From assembly GCA_035293845.1 (NCBI GenBank), contig DATGMB010000172.1, positions 62,001 to 126,000 on the forward strand: a DNA stretch of 64,000 bases, written 5' to 3'. The stretch's first letter is position 1, and each line of letters begins with the position of its first letter. The position numbers and the translations under genes are program-made. The stretch is from DATGMB01 sp035293845. GTDB taxonomy: Bacteria > Acidobacteriota > Terriglobia > Bryobacterales > Bryobacteraceae. This document shows positions 61,697-64,000 of the stretch, one piece after another. The notes beneath the pieces were generated by a model, which saw only the letters and a program-made list of their open reading frames with translations, made no database searches and was not told where the DNA came from.

Positions 61697-63649
61697 ATGA
61701 GCCAGCCTCGGAAAATCTGGTGGATCGGCGGTTTATCGGTGCTCCTGTGCGGGGGAATCCTGATCGGACAGGATGCCCAGCTTCCCGTAGAGCACCCCGA
61801 ATGCAGCTACTTCGGAGCGGACCGCGAAAAATTCGCGAATGCGGAACTGAACAAGCTGGGAGCCAACGCGCACCGGCTCAGCTCGATCACCGAGCAGGTC
61901 GTGAAAATGCTTCCTGCAGTGGCATCGGTTAAGCGCCGGCCCCACGACTACCAGCAGGGATCGATCGACTCCTACATCTGGGCCGATTTTCAGAAGAACG
62001 GGATCACTCCCGCGCCGCCCACCACGGACTGGGAATTCATCCGCCGGGTGACGCTGGACCTGACGGGGCGCATCCCGACGCCCGGCCGCGTGCTGACGTT
62101 CGTCGCGGACACGACGCCGAATAAGCGCGCCAAGCTGATCGACGAGCTGCTGGCCACCCCGCAGTGGGTGGACAAGTGGACGATGTACTTCGGCGACCTC
62201 TACCAGAACACCACTACCAAGCAGTCGACCAGCCTGAACCGCTTCCCGCAGGGGCGCAACGCGTTCTACCAGTGGATCCACGATTCGCTGGTGAACGGCA
62301 AGCCGTACAACCAGATGGCTACCGAGCTGATCACCGCCTCGGCCGCGAACTCGTACAACGACGGGCCGAGCAACTGGATTCTGAACGGCTACATCACGGG
62401 CGGGCCGCAGCAGGACATCTGGGACCAGACGACGGCCTTCGTGTTCGATACCTTCCTCGGGATCACGCACGTCAACTGCCTGCTATGCCACAACGGCCTC
62501 GGACACCTGGACCAGATCAGCCTCTGGGGCAGCCACACGGCACGCTATCAGGCCTGGCAACTGGCGGCCTTCCAGTCGCACACTTCGTTCACCAGGACGC
62601 CCGTGAGCAGCAGCAACACCAACGTCTACTACTGGTCGGTGCAGGACGGCGCCAAGGGCTTCACCACCGACTATCCGCTGAACACCACCACGGGCAACCG
62701 GCCGGCGCGCGTGGCGCCTGCGGGCTGCAAATCGGGGCAGCCGTGCTACTACGTGGCCCCGCAGTACATTTTCAACGGCGATGCGCCGAATCCCGGCGAA
62801 AACTACCGCGCGGCGCTGGCGCGGGAAGTGACCGGCGATTTCCAGTTCGCGCGCGCCACGGTCAATTACATCTGGGCGCAGTTCTTCGGCAAGGGGATGG
62901 TCGATCCGCCGGATACTTTCGACCCGGCCCGCCTCGATCCCAATAATCCGCCGCCGGCGCCCTGGACGCTACAACCGACCAATGCGGCGCTGCTCAACGC
63001 GCTCGCGCAGCATTTCATCGATTCGGGCTACAACCTTCAGGCGCTGATGCGCGAGATCACGAACTCGGACACGTACCAGCTTTCCAGCCGCTACGACGGC
63101 ACGTGGGACGCGGCCTGGGAGCCGTACTTCGCGCGCAAGTTCGTGCGGCGGTTGTGGGCGGAGGAGGTGCATGACGCGGTGGCGCAATCGAGCGGCACGT
63201 TCCCCTCTTACAACTACACCGGCTTCACGGACCAGGGCTATCCGAAGATCAGCTATGCGATGCAGTTGCCGGACGTGGTGAACGCTCCCTCGGACGGTAA
63301 CATCAGCCCGATGCTGGACAGCTTCCTGCGCGGCAACCGCGACAACCAGCCGCGATCCTCGGACGGGTCGATTCTGCAGGCGCTGAACCTGATGAATAAC
63401 AACTTCGTGGTGCAGCGATCGCATCAGTCGGGCGCCAACGCGAGCCAGTTGATCATCCAGAACCTGAACCGCGGCAACGAGGACCTGGTGAACACGCTAT
63501 ATCTCGCGATTCTTTCGCGGTACCCGACGCAGGACGAGATGAAGATCGCGACCGCGGGAATGGCGATGACCACCTCCGGGCGAATCGCGCAGGTGCAGAA
63601 CCTGGTGTGGTCGCTCTATAACAAGGTGGATTTTATATTCAACTACTGA
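61697..63649 (+). CDS. DUF1549/DUF1553 protein with CxxCH motif
   Basis: 650 residues, N-terminal hydrophobic anchor or signal (IWWIGGLSVLLCGGILIG). DUF1549 covers about 88-300 (TTDWEFIRRVTLDLTGRIPT) and DUF1553 about 385-640 (DAVAQ then NNNFVVQRSHQSG). CLLCH (261-265) is a haem-c-type CxxCH motif and might bind haem. Such proteins are abundant in Planctomycetes and Acidobacteria, usually beside a DUF1501 gene, as here. Function unknown; a role in polymer degradation has been guessed. Confidence 0.85.
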   Translation: MSQPRKIWWIGGLSVLLCGGILIGQDAQLPVEHPECSYFGADREKFANAELNKLGANAHRLSSITEQVVKMLPAVASVKRRPHDYQQGSIDSYIWADFQKNGITPAPPTTDWEFIRRVTLDLTGRIPTPGRVLTFVADTTPNKRAKLIDELLATPQWVDKWTMYFGDLYQNTTTKQSTSLNRFPQGRNAFYQWIHDSLVNGKPYNQMATELITASAANSYNDGPSNWILNGYITGGPQQDIWDQTTAFVFDTFLGITHVNCLLCHNGLGHLDQISLWGSHTARYQAWQLAAFQSHTSFTRTPVSSSNTNVYYWSVQDGAKGFTTDYPLNTTTGNRPARVAPAGCKSGQPCYYVAPQYIFNGDAPNPGENYRAALAREVTGDFQFARATVNYIWAQFFGKGMVDPPDTFDPARLDPNNPPPAPWTLQPTNAALLNALAQHFIDSGYNLQALMREITNSDTYQLSSRYDGTWDAAWEPYFARKFVRRLWAEEVHDAVAQSSGTFPSYNYTGFTDQGYPKISYAMQLPDVVNAPSDGNISPMLDSFLRGNRDNQPRSSDGSILQALNLMNNNFVVQRSHQSGANASQLIIQNLNRGNEDLVNTLYLAILSRYPTQDEMKIATAGMAMTTSGRIAQVQNLVWSLYNKVDFIFNY

Positions 63650-63656
63650 CCGGGAA

Positions 63657-63704
63657 TTAGGAGCAGGAGTTAGGAGTTAGGAGGGGCGCGATGAGCAGCG
63701 AGCA
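63657..63704 (+). repeat. TTAGGAG repeat cluster, second copy
   Basis: TTAGGAG, CAGGAG, TTAGGAG, TTAGGAG followed by ATGAGCAGCGAGCA (63691), similar to the arrangement at 14110 including the GCAGC trailing sequence. Here the repeats act as multiple Shine-Dalgarno sequences for the DUF1501 gene. Confidence 0.5.
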
Positions 63705-64000
63705 GGAAAGAATCAACCGGGAGCTGAAGAAACATCCCTGGACGCATAAGACGTTCTTCAACCGGCCGCACTGGACGCGGCGGCGGTTCTTCGAGATCGT
63801 CGGAGCCGGTGTGACCGGCGCCTTCCTCTCGCAGCGGTACGCGCGGGCGCAGCAATCGGTGGAGACGAACTCCGGGGCCAAAACGAAGAATACGGCCCGG
63901 AACGTGATCTTCATCCTGCTGGCGGGCGCGCCCAGCCACACGGATCTGTTCGACCTGAAGGTGGTGCCGAACGTAACGCCGGTGAGCTTCAATCCGGAGA
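63691..64000 (+). CDS. DUF1501 family protein, N-terminal fragment (cut by window edge)
   Basis: The first 103 codons. A Tat signal RRRFFEIVGAGVTGAFLSQ (twin Arg) follows a basic segment, then TARNVIFILLAGAPSHTDLFDLK, the DUF1501 sulfatase-like beginning with the conserved Asp of SHTDLFD. DUF1501 proteins are exported and likely metal-dependent hydrolases of unknown target. It is 41 bp after the DUF1549/DUF1553 gene and certainly its partner. The start is supported by AGGAG repeats 8 nt upstream. Confidence 0.88.
   Translation, partial: MSSEQERINRELKKHPWTHKTFFNRPHWTRRRFFEIVGAGVTGAFLSQRYARAQQSVETNSGAKTKNTARNVIFILLAGAPSHTDLFDLKVVPNVTPVSFNPE

Overview
The window is high-GC (mid-60s percent by eye), densely coded DNA that looks like a chromosome of an Acidobacteriota member close to Bryobacterales/Solibacter. 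This is an inference from gene content: an Oar-like TonB receptor plug with a carboxypeptidase-regulatory domain, a DUF1549/DUF1553 protein followed by a Tat-exported DUF1501 protein, a GH3 glycosidase beside a ROK repressor, a homodimeric pyruvate dehydrogenase E1, a BBP2-type porin next to kdp, and secreted unknowns. No rRNA, convincing tRNA, CRISPR array, prophage or insertion sequence was seen.

Layout. 1-4.1 kb (minus): TonB-receptor fragment, a squalene-cyclase-like repeat protein and a secreted GH3 enzyme, divergent from a ROK repressor. 5.4-11.6 kb (minus): Maf, a SnoaL-like protein, a CDF metal exporter, AceE, an unknown protein with two palindromic operator-like sites upstream, and DinB. 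11.7-19.7 kb (plus): a housekeeping block apt-ispE-prs-rplY-pth-rpsF-rpsR-rplI, a DUF6883/DUF4926 pair, typA and a GNAT. 19.7-24.7 kb: class II aldolase, two tandem SIMPL proteins, an M20 peptidase divergent from an alpha/beta hydrolase, and a secreted TPR-like protein. 24.7-31.8 kb (minus): a kdp potassium-ATPase operon with kdpF, a second 27-residue membrane peptide, a small leading protein, and two kinase-less KdpD paralogues. It diverges from an outer-membrane porin.

33.1-37.9 kb: APC permease-cupin-Gfo/Idh operon, a lone larB, a PilZ protein and a single-TM unknown. 38.1-39.7 kb: TMTC-like TPR membrane protein. 40.0-47.7 kb: complete mdtABC-type RND efflux operon. 47.8-48.4 kb: VapBC-type toxin-antitoxin. 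48.4-51.7 kb: two secreted unknowns, then cstA-ybdD. 51.9-54.7 kb: conserved unknown divergent from xerD, then a CCA-adding-like enzyme. 54.7-61.4 kb: secreted hydrolase, then an ALDH / NAD(P) reductase / UbiD decarboxylase / NAD(P) reductase cluster opposite a GlxA-type AraC regulator. 61.7 kb to the end: DUF1549/DUF1553 and DUF1501 pair.

The most interesting signals are: (i) repeated -10 hexamers 5-10 nt before start codons without Shine-Dalgarno sequences, pointing to widespread leaderless transcripts, including one symmetric bidirectional -10; (ii) the operator-like palindromes beside aceE; (iii) the elaborated kdp locus with a degenerate KdpD paralogue; (iv) an uncharacterised prFMN-decarboxylase/ALDH cluster; and (v) families of intergenic palindromes.
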